The position numbers and the translations under genes were made by a program. Positions 9,600 through 19,557 of a DNA stretch of 64,000 nucleotides are shown in pieces. The DNA lies in contig NZ_VCNG01000005.1 in the NCBI RefSeq assembly GCF_006227205.1, positions 331,629 to 395,628 on the forward strand, read 5' to 3'. Source of the stretch: Pseudomonas sp. ICMP22404 (GTDB lineage Bacteria; Pseudomonadota; Gammaproteobacteria; Pseudomonadales; Pseudomonadaceae). Position 1 is the stretch's first letter; each line of letters opens with the position of its first letter. The notes beneath the pieces were generated by a model that searched no databases, was not told the origin of the DNA, and saw only the letters and a program-made list of their open reading frames with translations.

Positions 9600-11134
9600 C
9601 GGGAGGCTCCCGTATCGAACAAGCCGCGCCAGCCATCGCACAATTCCTGCTGCAGATCCGGGGGCGGTGTGCGATGCCCGTAGGCAATGTTCTGCCAGTG
9701 CAAGGTCAGGTTCTTGCTGAATGCCAGCAGGTTTTCGTGCTGGAGCTGTTCGACGCGCAGCAGCACCTGGCCTTCGGTATCGGCCGGTTTCAAGGCAACG
9801 CCGAACTGATGGTGCAACCGGCTGAGCAAGGCCCGATACAGCAGGCCCAGGGCATCACGAGGGTCGGTGCTCCATAACTGCTCGACGCGGGTCGCCACGT
9901 CGTCGGGCAGGCTCTCTTCGCGTAGATCCAGGCCGAACATCCGCGGCGGTGCCGGTCGTTCCACCGTAGGCCGTTTGATCGGTTGGCGCTGCCCCAGGGC
10001 CTGGAAGCTTTCACGATAGCGCCAGACCAGCCAGGCAATCGCCCCCGCCAGTGTGGCCCAAAGCAAGATCTGGATCAGCGCGGCGGCAGCTTCGTAGTGC
10101 TGACGGCCCAACCATTGGAGCAGGGCCTTGAACCAGCCCGGCGTTTCCTTGGCTTCGGTGGGTTCGGAGGTGTCCTCGCCGAAACGATAGCGGGTGACCG
10201 TTTGCGGGTTCTTGAACGGTGGGGCTTCGAGGATCGCCTTGATGCTGTCCCTGGAGGCCTCGCTGGTGAGGGGTTGGTTGAGCAACCGCGGGCTGTCGGG
10301 GGCGATGCTGTCTTCGTCGGCCCAGGCCGGGGGCGCCGGCGGCAGCAGGAGCAGCGCCAGCAGCATCAGCACAGGGGCTGCGCTGCTCAGGCGCTGGCGC
10401 AGTCTCCGGAACACCAGTTCGATGTCCCAGGCCTCGAGGATCGTGCGCCGGTTCAGGTAGAGGCTGAAACCGCAGGCGACGTACACCGGCTCCCAGACGA
10501 TCAGCAGCAGGGGATACAGGACGTTGACCAGGTGCTCGAACCACAACCAGTCGTGCTCGGTCGTCGTGACCAGCTTCTGCCAATCCCAGTCCAGTTCGAC
10601 CTGTTGCGGTACGAACATATAGAACAGGGCCATCAGGCCGAACCACAAGACGGTCTCCAGGTGCACGCCGATCACGGTCAGCCATCGCGCCGCGCGGCCG
10701 TTGCGTTGCAGCAACACTTGCAAGCGTAGCGCTCGCGCATTACCGGCGAGGCCTTCGAGTTGCACCACCGGCATCAGGAAACTACGGCTCAGGCTCAACC
10801 GCCGCCAGGTCAGGCTGGCGAACAACTGCGGTTTGAGCACTGCAGGCCACTGTCGCAAGGCCTGCTTCAGGGTCGGTGTTTCGCCAAACAGTGCCTTGGA
10901 CAGGATGTACAGCGGCAAGCGGTCGAAGGCCGGTTTCAACCACCAGAACACCAGCACCACCAGGGACGGTGAGTCCCACAGCAACAGGCACAGCAGGGCG
11001 TAGACCGGCAGCGTGACCATGGCCCAGCTGGTCATCAACAGGCGTCGGTGCTGCTGGCTCATCAGCACGCCCAGGTCCATGGCTTCCCAGGTGGTACGGG
11101 GACGGATGGCGACGGTGGCATCACTCAGCCGCAT
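9596..11134 (-). CDS. DUF4129 multi-pass membrane protein
   Basis: 512 residues from ATG 11134 (MRLSDATVAIRP); an alternative in-frame start at 11152 would add six residues. Several membrane helices occur in the first 270 residues, with a further one at about 355 (ILLWATLAGAIAWLVW). The C-terminal about 100 residues match DUF4129 (RDALGLLYRALLSRL, then TEGQVLLRVEQL). DUF4129 proteins commonly accompany MoxR and DUF58 genes. The start overlaps the end of the SpoIIM-like gene. Role inferred from context only. Confidence 0.85.
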   Translation of the reverse strand: MRLSDATVAIRPRTTWEAMDLGVLMSQQHRRLLMTSWAMVTLPVYALLCLLLWDSPSLVVLVFWWLKPAFDRLPLYILSKALFGETPTLKQALRQWPAVLKPQLFASLTWRRLSLSRSFLMPVVQLEGLAGNARALRLQVLLQRNGRAARWLTVIGVHLETVLWFGLMALFYMFVPQQVELDWDWQKLVTTTEHDWLWFEHLVNVLYPLLLIVWEPVYVACGFSLYLNRRTILEAWDIELVFRRLRQRLSSAAPVLMLLALLLLPPAPPAWADEDSIAPDSPRLLNQPLTSEASRDSIKAILEAPPFKNPQTVTRYRFGEDTSEPTEAKETPGWFKALLQWLGRQHYEAAAALIQILLWATLAGAIAWLVWRYRESFQALGQRQPIKRPTVERPAPPRMFGLDLREESLPDDVATRVEQLWSTDPRDALGLLYRALLSRLHHQFGVALKPADTEGQVLLRVEQLQHENLLAFSKNLTLHWQNIAYGHRTPPPDLQQELCDGWRGLFDTGASR

Positions 11135-12095
11135 GGTGTATCCGTCCGGCAAACAGCAGGTAACTGACCACCAGCAGCCACAGCAAGGCGCCGACCGTGT
11201 ATTTGACGGTCGGCGTCACGGTGCTGGAGGACCAATACGCTTCGATGAACGCGGCGAGGAACAGGAACAGCATGACCCCGCCGATCATCGACACGCTTTT
11301 ACCTGCGGCGAGCCGCAGGGCTTCGCCCCGGGTTAGGCGTCCCGGCGCGATCAATGCCCAGCCTAGTTGCAGGCCCGCGGCGCCGGCCAGGGTGATGGCG
11401 GTGAGTTCGAAGGCGCCATGCCCGATCACGAACGACCAGAACGTGCCTCCGGAACCAATCTGGGTCAGGTACCCGGCGACTGCGCCGATGGTCAGACCGT
11501 TGAAGAACAGGAAGAACGCACTGCCCAGGCCAAACATCATGCCGCTGGCAAACGTCTGAAAAGCGATGCCGATGTTATGCATGATGTAGTAGCCGAACAT
11601 GGCCCAGTCTTCGCTGGCCGCCCGTTCGATCGAGCGCCCCAGGTGGCCGGCGGTGGGGTCGTACATGCTGCGGATCTGGCTGACCTCTTCGGCGTCCAGC
11701 ACGCTGTAGACAAGGTCTGGAACCAGGTAAACCAGCAGCCCGATGCCGACCAGGCTGCCGAGGAACATCAGGCTGGCAGCCAGTACGAACCGCCACTGTT
11801 CACGGACCAGCCGGGGGAAACCGGCCAGGATGAACGCCGAAAGGCTGGCCGACGGCCGGCTGCGGTCACGGTAGAGCTGCTGGTGACCGCGCAGCGCAAG
11901 TTGTTGCAGGGTATCGACCAGCAGGCTGCTGTAGCCCCGCGCCTGGGCCAGCGCCAGATGCTGGCAGAGCCGGCGGTAGGCTTGGGGGAAATCGCTGCTC
12001 TGGGGCACATTGCGGCTGCGCTCCAGTTGATCGAGCTGCCGGGACAGCTGTTCCCACGCTTCCTGATGACGGTTCTCGAACAGGCTTTGCTTCAT
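11121..12095 (-). CDS. SpoIIM-like (DUF95) integral membrane protein
   Basis: 324 residues from ATG 12095, which overlaps the stop of the RDD gene by four bases. A soluble N-terminal segment (EAWEQLSRQLDQLERSRNV) is followed by about five membrane helices. The loop with FGYYIMHNIGIAFQTFASG and the later GHGAFELTAITLAGAAGLQLG are characteristic of the stage II sporulation protein M/DUF95 family, present in many non-sporulating bacteria. Its actual role in pseudomonads is unknown; it belongs to the six-gene MoxR operon. Confidence 0.87.
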   Translation of the reverse strand: MKQSLFENRHQEAWEQLSRQLDQLERSRNVPQSSDFPQAYRRLCQHLALAQARGYSSLLVDTLQQLALRGHQQLYRDRSRPSASLSAFILAGFPRLVREQWRFVLAASLMFLGSLVGIGLLVYLVPDLVYSVLDAEEVSQIRSMYDPTAGHLGRSIERAASEDWAMFGYYIMHNIGIAFQTFASGMMFGLGSAFFLFFNGLTIGAVAGYLTQIGSGGTFWSFVIGHGAFELTAITLAGAAGLQLGWALIAPGRLTRGEALRLAAGKSVSMIGGVMLFLFLAAFIEAYWSSSTVTPTVKYTVGALLWLLVVSYLLFAGRIHHAAE

Positions 12096-12817
12096 GTCGG
12101 CCCCAGCAGGCCGCGGGCGATACCATTGAGCTCGGCCACGGCTCGCGGTGGCTGGACATTCAGTGGTGCCGCCAGGATGGCCGCCAGTTCGTTGACCCTG
12201 GCCTCGGAAAGTTCGGCCTGACGCTCGGCGAAACCCAGCACCGCGCGTTGCTCGTTCAGGCTCAGGACAAAGGGCGGGCGTACCGGCAGTGCCGATGGCA
12301 AGGCAGGGCGCTTGATCGGTTGCTCGCGATACACCACCAGCGTGCCGGCCGCCAGGTCGCCCAGGCGTTTGAACGCCGGATGCTGCAGGCAACTGATCGC
12401 CCCGAAGGTGTAGCCGAAGGGCAGCATGTCGACGAAACGCAGCAGGTTGCGGATCAGCGAGGCGGACCAGCCGATGGGACGACCGTCGTCCTGGACCACC
12501 CGCAACCCCATCATTTGTTTGCCGGGAGAGCAGCCCTGGCGCAGTACCTCGAACAGCACCATGTACCACCAGCTGACCACGAACAGCAGGATGGAACCGA
12601 GGCCGATACCCAGGTCACCGAAAAATGCGAGGATGCCGAACAGAAAACCCAGGATCAGCCCCCGTATCCCCAGGTCGATGGCAAAAGCCAGCGCGCGGGG
12701 CATCAACCCTGCCGGGCGCAGTGGCAGGTCGATGCCTTCGGGCGTCTCGACCTGATACCGCGTGTCCAGTGGCGGGGGCAGCGTCGCGGTCCTTTGCAGT
12801 GCTGGTGTCTCGAGCAT
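12092..12817 (-). CDS. RDD-family membrane protein, first gene of MoxR operon
   Basis: 241 residues from ATG 12817; a longer frame reaching 12853 is less likely. RDD family features: PRALAFAIDLGIRG in the first helix region with the conserved Arg and Asp, and SPGKQMMGLRVV after the second helix. A soluble tail of about 90 residues follows. RDD proteins are small transporters or membrane partners of uncertain substrate. This is the promoter-proximal gene of the leftward operon, facing sbcB across a short intergenic stretch. Confidence 0.85.
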   Translation of the reverse strand: MLETPALQRTATLPPPLDTRYQVETPEGIDLPLRPAGLMPRALAFAIDLGIRGLILGFLFGILAFFGDLGIGLGSILLFVVSWWYMVLFEVLRQGCSPGKQMMGLRVVQDDGRPIGWSASLIRNLLRFVDMLPFGYTFGAISCLQHPAFKRLGDLAAGTLVVYREQPIKRPALPSALPVRPPFVLSLNEQRAVLGFAERQAELSEARVNELAAILAAPLNVQPPRAVAELNGIARGLLGPT

Positions 12818-13002
12818 GGGCAACCTGAGTGATGGGCCGGTTCGAACATTCAATCCCGGCAGATGCTAGCAGCCTTCGTGCGGGCAAACGATACAACTGT
12901 GTATGTCATTTTATGGATCGTGACGTGATTCAATCCGTCGCCCCCTGGCCGAAGCCGGGTGGGACCCCTAGACTTCGCCAGTCTTTTGCTCAGGAACAGC
13001 CC

Positions 13003-14430
13003 GTGACCTCCATCTTCTGGTACGACTACGAAACCACCGGCATCGATCCCCGTTGCGACCGGCCCTTGCAGGTGGCGGGCATCCGTACCGATTTCGAGCT
13101 CAACGAAATCGACGAACCGGTGAACCTGTATTGCCGGCCGAGCGATGACATCCTGCCCCATCCGGCGGCTTGTGCGATCACCGGCATCACCCCGACATGC
13201 CTGGCTGAAAAAGGCTTGAGCGAAGCCGATTTCATGACCCGTGTCCACCAGCAACTGGCCGCGCCCGGTACCTGTGGCGCCGGCTATAACACCCTGCGTT
13301 TCGACGATGAAATGACCCGCTACAGCCTCTATCGGAATTTTTTCGACCCGTATGCGCGGGAATGGCAGGGTGGCAACAGCCGTTGGGACTTGATCGATCT
13401 GGTACGCGCGGCCTATGCGCTGCGCCCCGATGGTATTGCCTGGCCGCAAGAAGATGGCCGGGTCACCCTCAAGCTCGAGCGCCTGACCGCCGCCAATGGC
13501 ATCGACCATGGCCAGGCCCATGATGCGTTGTCGGACGTGCGCGCAACGATTGCCCTGGCCCGCCTGATCCGCCAGAAGCAGCCACGGCTCTACGACTGGC
13601 TGTTCCAGTTGCGCAGCAAGCAGAAGGTGATGGACCAGATCCGCCTGTTGCAGCCCATGGTGCATGTTTCCGGGCGTTTCTCGGCCGCTCGAAATTATAT
13701 CGGTGTGGTTTTGCCGCTGGCCTGGCATCCGAAGAACCGCAATGCCCTGATTGTCTGCGACCTGCACCTGGATCCCCAAGGCTTGTTGGACCACGATGCG
13801 GACTTCTTGCGGCAACGTTTATATACCCGCCGCGACGAACTGCTCGAGGGAGAGTTGCCTGTGCCCCTCAAACTCATTCATATCAACAAATGTCCGGTGG
13901 TCGCGCCGCTGTCGGTGCTGCGTGCCGAGGACCGGCAGCGACTGCAACTGGACATGGATGGACTGCAGCAACGGGCGTTGCAACTGAGTGATGCCCAGCA
14001 AGTTTGGCAGGATAAACTTCAGGCTATTTATGGTCGCGAGGATTTCACGGCCAGCGAGGACCCCGAGCAACAGTTATACACAGGCTTCCTCGGTGATCGC
14101 GATCGGCGTTTATGTGAACAAGTCCGCATGGCAGACCCGGCTCATTTGGCGCAAGAGCGCTGGCCTTTCGATGATGAACGTTTGCCGGAATTATTGTTCC
14201 GATATCGCGCACGTAACTTTCCAGATACGTTGAACGCCGAAGAGCAGGGGCGCTGGAAGCTGTTCTGTCAGCAACGCCTGTCATCACAGCAATGGGGCGC
14301 ACCCAATACCCTGGAAAGTTTTGATGAGGCGATGGGAGAGTGGCTGGCGCTTTCCACGCCATTGCAGCGAGAGGTGCTTCTGGAGTGGCAAGGTTATAGC
14401 CAGCAACTGCGCAAACGTTTAAGCCTTTGA
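13003..14430 (+). CDS. sbcB: Exodeoxyribonuclease I
   Basis: 475 residues from GTG 13003, preceded by AGGAA six bases upstream; this gives exactly the usual exonuclease I length and makes the N-terminus MTSIFWYDYETTG, with the catalytic DxE of DEDD exonucleases. Further motifs are AGYNTLRFDDEMTRY and HDALSDVRATIALARLI (ExoIII motif with His and Asp). It degrades single-stranded DNA 3' to 5' and acts with RecJ and mismatch repair. The longer upstream frame would include the intergenic promoter area and is rejected. It is followed by a hairpin shared with convergent mvaT. Confidence 0.96.
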   Translation: MTSIFWYDYETTGIDPRCDRPLQVAGIRTDFELNEIDEPVNLYCRPSDDILPHPAACAITGITPTCLAEKGLSEADFMTRVHQQLAAPGTCGAGYNTLRFDDEMTRYSLYRNFFDPYAREWQGGNSRWDLIDLVRAAYALRPDGIAWPQEDGRVTLKLERLTAANGIDHGQAHDALSDVRATIALARLIRQKQPRLYDWLFQLRSKQKVMDQIRLLQPMVHVSGRFSAARNYIGVVLPLAWHPKNRNALIVCDLHLDPQGLLDHDADFLRQRLYTRRDELLEGELPVPLKLIHINKCPVVAPLSVLRAEDRQRLQLDMDGLQQRALQLSDAQQVWQDKLQAIYGREDFTASEDPEQQLYTGFLGDRDRRLCEQVRMADPAHLAQERWPFDDERLPELLFRYRARNFPDTLNAEEQGRWKLFCQQRLSSQQWGAPNTLESFDEAMGEWLALSTPLQREVLLEWQGYSQQLRKRLSL

Positions 14431-14462
14431 ACGGCAATGCAGTGAAAAACCCACAGGCATGA

Positions 14463-14488
14463 AAAACGCCAGCAATGGCTGGCGTTTT
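14463..14488. terminator. Bidirectional Rho-independent terminator between sbcB and mvaT
   Basis: Perfect inverted repeat AAAACGCCAGC / GCTGGCGTTTT with a four-base loop, giving T tracts in both directions. It lies in the convergent gap between sbcB and mvaT. Confidence 0.88.
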
Positions 14489-14521
14489 GTGTGCGTAGAG
14501 AACGCTGAAACCCGACGAGGC

Positions 14522-14902
14522 TTAGCCCAGCAGGGTTGCCCAGCCCTCAACCACATCACCGCCCCACTTGGCTTTCCACTCTTTCAGAGTCTTGTGGTTG
14601 CCACCTTTGGTTTCGATGACTTCGCCGTTGTGCGGGTTTTTGTATTGCTTAACTTTGCGAGCGCGTTTGGTGCCGGTAGTTTTCACGGCGCCGCCACGAG
14701 GTGCTTTACCCGACTTGGCTTCTGGATCCAACAGGGCAATGATGTCGCGCAGGGACTTGGAGTACTCGCCCATCAGAGTGCGCAGTTTGCCTTCGAATTC
14801 CAATTCTTTTTGCAATTTATCGTCTTTGGACAGGTCGGCCAGACGCTGTTGCAGTTCTTCAATGGCTTGTTTTGTAGCGTTGTATTCAGTGATCAAGGAC
14901 AT
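14522..14902 (-). CDS. mvaT: MvaT, H-NS-family xenogeneic silencer
   Basis: 126 residues from ATG 14902. The N-terminal coiled-coil oligomerisation region (residues 1-60, AIEELQQRLADLSKDDKLQK) and the C-terminal AT-hook-like DNA-binding domain (RARKVKQYKNPHNGEVIETK, then KTLKEWKAKWG) match pseudomonad MvaT closely. The sbcB-mvaT-purU neighbourhood is that of P. aeruginosa mvaT rather than its paralogue mvaU. MvaT silences AT-rich acquired DNA, so the AT-richer cluster near 53-54.8 kb is a plausible target (inference). Confidence 0.95.
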   Translation of the reverse strand: MSLITEYNATKQAIEELQQRLADLSKDDKLQKELEFEGKLRTLMGEYSKSLRDIIALLDPEAKSGKAPRGGAVKTTGTKRARKVKQYKNPHNGEVIETKGGNHKTLKEWKAKWGGDVVEGWATLLG

Positions 14903-14949
14903 GGGGACTACCTTATGTAGGGCACTGCGGACAAGGAGACAGTGTGGCA

Positions 14950-14978
14950 ATAGTAATCAGACAGTTTCATCAAGTAAA
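14950..14978 (-). promoter_or_regulatory. Possible sigma-70 promoter for mvaT
   Basis: Reading leftward, TTTACT (14978-14973) and TACTAT (14955-14950) are separated by 17 bases, about 50 bases upstream of the mvaT start in an AT-rich gap. Each hexamer matches consensus at four of six positions. Confidence 0.4.
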
Positions 14979-15196
14979 CATTTAAGCAGGCTTTTATTTA
15001 ATTACTTAGTACCAGGCCACAAAAAAGGGCCTTGCAGTTAAATACCCTCACGGCTTTTCACATCCTTTCACAATATAAGCGCTTGCCCCGGCCCCGCCCC
15101 GCTCGGTGCCCGCAGGGGCTCGGTCTGTCATCAATACTGCAGTTTTGCGGCGTAATGGCTAGAATGGCGGCCTTTGCGAAGTTCTGGAGTTCCCTA

Positions 15197-16045
<849 letters not shown>

Positions 16046-16087
16046 CCGAACGGCTGGCGATCAACAATGGGGATAAACCCGCGCACC

Positions 16088-16234
16088 TGTGGCGAGGGGA
16101 TTTAGCGAAACGTCGCACCGCCCCGCTGGGGCGCGAAGCGGCCCTAAAATCGACACCTCGGTGTGTCAGGCGGGCCGATTGATTATCTTGGGGCTGCTGC
16201 GCAGCCCAGCGGGGATAAATCCCCTCGCCACAAA
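16088..16234. repeat. Paired REP palindrome, GGGGATAAATCCCC type
   Basis: A left arm near 16088-16102 (TGTGGCGAGGGGATTT) and a right arm near 16203-16234 (GCGGGGATAAATCCCCTCGCCACA) are in inverted orientation. The left arm is degraded after GGATTT. Located between purU and the small ORF; same family as the element near 7.3 kb. Confidence 0.8.
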
Positions 16235-16289
16235 GTTCTGTGTTGTCTGTTATTTGACGGACAGGGCTCTTTTCATGATGAGGCACACC

Positions 16290-16454
16290 ATGACCGATCC
16301 ACTGGACAAAGCCACCTCCAAGGCCCCGGCCACCCTCGGTGAGGGTTGCCTGAGCCGCTACGATCCTGAAGAGCTGAGCCCGGAGGACGGTACGGAGTTT
16401 CCGGACGCCGCCGAACTGTGGAAACAGACCCATCCCCAGGACGATGCCGAGTAG
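16290..16454 (+). CDS. Small hypothetical protein, 54 residues
   Basis: Acidic 54-residue ORF from ATG 16290 (MTDPLDKATSKAPATLGEG...) ending HPQDDAE; in-frame ATGs at 16275 and 16278 are alternatives. Codon use looks like the neighbours. No recognisable domain, signal or membrane segment. It starts after a REP pair and is convergent with the LPG-synthase-like gene. Moderately likely to be real. Confidence 0.55.
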   Translation: MTDPLDKATSKAPATLGEGCLSRYDPEELSPEDGTEFPDAAELWKQTHPQDDAE

Positions 16455-16466
16455 GCATCGACCGCT

Positions 16467-17462
16467 TCAAACCTCTCGGAGCTTCATCAGCTTCTTGATC
16501 AACGGGCGTCCCACCATCAGGAAGAACACCGGTCCGCCCGCCACCAGGTAAAAGTAGTAGGTCACCGCCCGCCAGATCAGGATCGCCGCCGCAGCGGTGG
16601 ACTTGCCCACCATCGGCGCCAACAGGGCGGCCGATGTCACCTCCGCCGCTCCGGCACCGCCGGGCAACAGGCTGAATTGTCCCGCGCTCAGGGAGAGCAT
16701 CTGGACCAGGAAGCTCCAGGCCCATTGCAGATCCGCCCCCAGCCCTTTCAACGCCAGGTACAGCACGCTGTAGCGCAGGGCCCAGTGCAGGCATGTCAGG
16801 CCGAAGACCTGGAGGAGCGTCTGCCGTGGCAGTTTCAGCGTTGCGGTAAACGCAGCCAGGAAACGCAGGATCTTGCGCCCCCAGCGGTGGCGGGTACTGG
16901 CCTGCACGCGCAGATGTCGCAGCAACCTGGCGCCCAGCAGGATCAGCCGGCGATGGTAGCGAGCCATCAATGCACAGCCGATCAGTCCGCCAAACAGCGA
17001 AAGCGCGCTCAGCACCAGCATCGATTCCATGCGCTGGCTGAGATTCTGGAATAACGCATACAGCAGGATGCCCACCAGGGCGCAGAGAAAGAACAGCAGG
17101 TCGCTCAACTGGTCCATGGCGAACACCGCACTGGCGTGGGCCGGGCGCACGCCGTTACGGGCCAGCAGGGCCATCAGCGTCAACGGCCCGCCACTGCCGC
17201 CGGGCGTTGCGCACATGGCGAACTCGGTGGACATCACCACGCCGATGCTTTTCAGCCCGCCGATGCGTTCACGTTGTTCACCCAGCAGCAGGCGCAGGCG
17301 AAGGGAGTTCAGGACCCAGCACAGCCCGATCATGCCCAACATGCTCAACAGCAACGACAAGGGAAAACGCTGTACCCGCGACCACATTTCCCCGCCACCC
17401 ACCAGCAGCGGCACCAACAACGCCGTGAGCAGCGCCGCCGCCAGCCAGATCAGCCGTTTCAT
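16467..17462 (-). CDS. LPG synthase transmembrane-region family protein (UPF0104/YbhN-like)
   Basis: 331 residues with about seven or eight membrane helices. Features of the flippase-like domain of lysylphosphatidylglycerol synthases are EFAMCATPGGSGGPLTLMALL and QFSLLPGGAGAAEVTSAALL. The catalytic C-terminal domain of MprF is absent, so it is a lipid- or saccharide-related membrane protein of unknown substrate. The start overlaps the upstream DUF2334 gene stop by four bases; third gene of a leftward trio with a glycosyltransferase, suggesting glycolipid or envelope modification. Confidence 0.85.
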   Translation of the reverse strand: MKRLIWLAAALLTALLVPLLVGGGEMWSRVQRFPLSLLLSMLGMIGLCWVLNSLRLRLLLGEQRERIGGLKSIGVVMSTEFAMCATPGGSGGPLTLMALLARNGVRPAHASAVFAMDQLSDLLFFLCALVGILLYALFQNLSQRMESMLVLSALSLFGGLIGCALMARYHRRLILLGARLLRHLRVQASTRHRWGRKILRFLAAFTATLKLPRQTLLQVFGLTCLHWALRYSVLYLALKGLGADLQWAWSFLVQMLSLSAGQFSLLPGGAGAAEVTSAALLAPMVGKSTAAAAILIWRAVTYYFYLVAGGPVFFLMVGRPLIKKLMKLREV

Positions 17463-18226
17463 GCGGCGCGGCTGACCCGCAGGCCTTGGGTGGCCAGCCA
17501 GTCGATCTTGGTCATCGGCACGCGACCGTCATTGAGCAGGCGCTTGAGGGTCCGTAGCCAATAGTTTCGGGAAAACCCGTGGCGCATGTCTACCGGGTGC
17601 AGGCCCAGGCGAATCACCGGCGCTTGGCGCCAACGCTGTTCACGTTGGTCGCTGAGCACTTTCGATAACCCACGGCGCCAGGCGCTACGGGCGCTCCAGA
17701 CCAGCCCCGGGGCGTCGATGGGGGTGAAGTCCGGCAGGCGATACAGGTGCTGGGTATCGCTGGTGTAACTCAACGGCAACTGGCGCAAGGCCCGGCGTGT
17801 GCCTTCGCTCATCAGCCAGGCCGGGGCGACGAAACCCTCCAGCGGCCACTGGTAACGCTCAAAGGTTTCGATGCCGGCGTGCAGGCGGGTGAGGGCGGCT
17901 TCCTCGGACAGGTCGTAGAACTCACCTTCATGGGTGTAGACCCGACGCATGAACCAATCCCGGGGGTGGAGGGCCGGTGGACCGTCGTCGCAATGGTAGT
18001 AGCCATGCAACACCAATTCATCGCCACGCTCGACCCGGCTATCGAGCAGGCGTCGAAACTCCGGGTGATCATCCAGCGCGTTGGTGTGATGGAAGTCCGG
18101 CACCACCAGCCAGGTCATCGGCACGTGACCAAGCGCGTCAACGGCTTCGACGAAGGGTTGGTAGTCGGGCCAGGTTTGCGGGGCCACGTCGTGCAGTACC
18201 AGTAATACGCTGGGCGAGTGATTCAT
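17459..18226 (-). CDS. DUF2334 polysaccharide deacetylase-like protein
   Basis: 255 residues from ATG 18226; an in-frame ATG at 18250, overlapping the upstream gene, is the alternative. Deacetylase-like metal-site features are VLHDVAP near the N-terminus and ELVLHGYYHC at about residue 72, then LGLHPVDMRHG. The family resembles NodB-type carbohydrate esterases. Context with a GT-B glycosyltransferase and a flippase-like membrane protein suggests a role in a surface glycan or glycolipid, not demonstrated. Confidence 0.82.
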   Translation of the reverse strand: MNHSPSVLLVLHDVAPQTWPDYQPFVEAVDALGHVPMTWLVVPDFHHTNALDDHPEFRRLLDSRVERGDELVLHGYYHCDDGPPALHPRDWFMRRVYTHEGEFYDLSEEAALTRLHAGIETFERYQWPLEGFVAPAWLMSEGTRRALRQLPLSYTSDTQHLYRLPDFTPIDAPGLVWSARSAWRRGLSKVLSDQREQRWRQAPVIRLGLHPVDMRHGFSRNYWLRTLKRLLNDGRVPMTKIDWLATQGLRVSRAA

Positions 18227-18242
18227 CTGCACGGACCTCGTC

Positions 18243-19355
18243 TCAACCATTGGCCTGTAGCGGCATCTGTTCACCGAGCACGGCGTAATAATGCCCCAGC
18301 AGGCTGTTGACCACCGAATCCCAGGCGTAGTGACGCTCGACATGACGGCGCGCGAGCAAACCGCGGCGCTGGCAACCTTCGGAGAAGAGCTGCCGCACGG
18401 CATTGGCCATGGCCTGTGGATTGTTCGGCGTGCACAACAGGCCGCAGTCTTCCTGGACGATCTCGGTGAACGCCCCAGCCGCGACCGCCACCACCGGAAT
18501 GCCGCTGGCCATGGCCTCGAGGATCACCAGACCGAAGGTTTCCTGATCGCCGGCATGCAGTAGAGCGTCGGCGCTGGCCATCAGCCGGGCGACTTGCGGC
18601 GCCGGGCGGAACGCATCGATCACGGTGACGTTGTCCGGCACCACGGCGGGCATGGACGAGCCCACGAGCAGCAGATGGTAGCGCTCGCCCAGGCGCTTCA
18701 TGCATTTGAGCAGCACCGGCAGGTTCTTTTCCTTGGACCCACGCCCGGCGAAGATCAGCAGGCGAGTGTCTTCGGCGATGCCCAGCTCGGCCCGCAGTTC
18801 TGGATCGCGGGCGCCGGGGTGGAAGGTCTGCAGGTCAACGCCCAAAGGCTGCACATGGACATTGCGCACCCCCAGACCGGTCAGCTTGTCGGCCATGACC
18901 TGGCTCGGCGCCAGGACCCGGTCGAAATTGCCGTACAACTTGCTGACGTAGGCTTCGATATTGGGGGTGAACCAATTGCCCATGCGATTGCTCACCAGCA
19001 GGGGCAGGTCGGAGTGATAGAACCCGATGACGGGCACGTCCAGCTGGCGTCGAGCGTCCAGTGCGGCCCAGGCGGTGAGGTAGGGATCGCCGACTTCGAT
19101 CAGGTCCGGTTGCAGATCGCGCAGGGCGTTACGCCAGGGCGCGAGGCGCAGCGGGAAGCGGTAGCCCTTGCCGAAGGGCAGCGCAGGGGCGGGCACCTTG
19201 TAGATCCCATCCTGCTCGCTCAAATGCGCGCCGGGAATCAGCAGACTGTGGCGGATACCGGGCCGATCCCCCAGGCGACGGTGCTTGGCATCCAGGTAAG
19301 TGCGCACGCCTCCGCTGGCGGGGGCGTAGAACATGGTTATGTCCGCTATATGCAC
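18243..19355 (-). CDS. Glycosyltransferase family 4 (GT-B)
   Basis: 370 residues from GTG 19355 (MHIADITMFYAPASGGVRTY). This start is preferred because GGAGGG ends about nine bases before it; the ATG at 19364 directly abuts the ribosome site. N-terminal SGGVRTYLDAKHR (acceptor side), central LLIFAGRGSKEKN, and the donor-site motif QETFGLVILEAMASGIPVVA (E-x7-E type) identify GT4. First gene of the leftward trio. Confidence 0.88.
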   Translation of the reverse strand: MHIADITMFYAPASGGVRTYLDAKHRRLGDRPGIRHSLLIPGAHLSEQDGIYKVPAPALPFGKGYRFPLRLAPWRNALRDLQPDLIEVGDPYLTAWAALDARRQLDVPVIGFYHSDLPLLVSNRMGNWFTPNIEAYVSKLYGNFDRVLAPSQVMADKLTGLGVRNVHVQPLGVDLQTFHPGARDPELRAELGIAEDTRLLIFAGRGSKEKNLPVLLKCMKRLGERYHLLLVGSSMPAVVPDNVTVIDAFRPAPQVARLMASADALLHAGDQETFGLVILEAMASGIPVVAVAAGAFTEIVQEDCGLLCTPNNPQAMANAVRQLFSEGCQRRGLLARRHVERHYAWDSVVNSLLGHYYAVLGEQMPLQANG

Positions 19356-19471
19356 GATGAACATCCCTCCGGTCTGTGTTCTCCTGTGTTGACCTTTATG
19401 AAGAATAGATGTTCGGTTGGGTTGTGGTGGGGCCGAGGTGTCAGTGGAGTATTACTTTGTTTGATAGGCCC

Positions 19472-19540
19472 TCATCGCGAGCAGGCTCGCTCCCACAGGG
19501 GATTGCATTCCAACTGTGGGAGCGAGCCTGCTCGCGATGG
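19472..19540. repeat. Paired REP palindrome, GAGCAGGCTCGC type
   Basis: Arms CATCGCGAGCAGGCTCGCTC (from 19472) and its inverted copy ending GCCTGCTCGCGATGG (about 19513-19540), separated by about 15 bases. Lies between the glycosyltransferase and chemoreceptor genes. Confidence 0.9.
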
Positions 19541-19557
19541 GGCCAGTCCAGGCGCTG

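Noticed and set aside
12829..13002. N-terminal extension of sbcB
   Set aside because: It would precede the family N-terminus; GTG 13003 with AGGAA gives the expected 475 residues.
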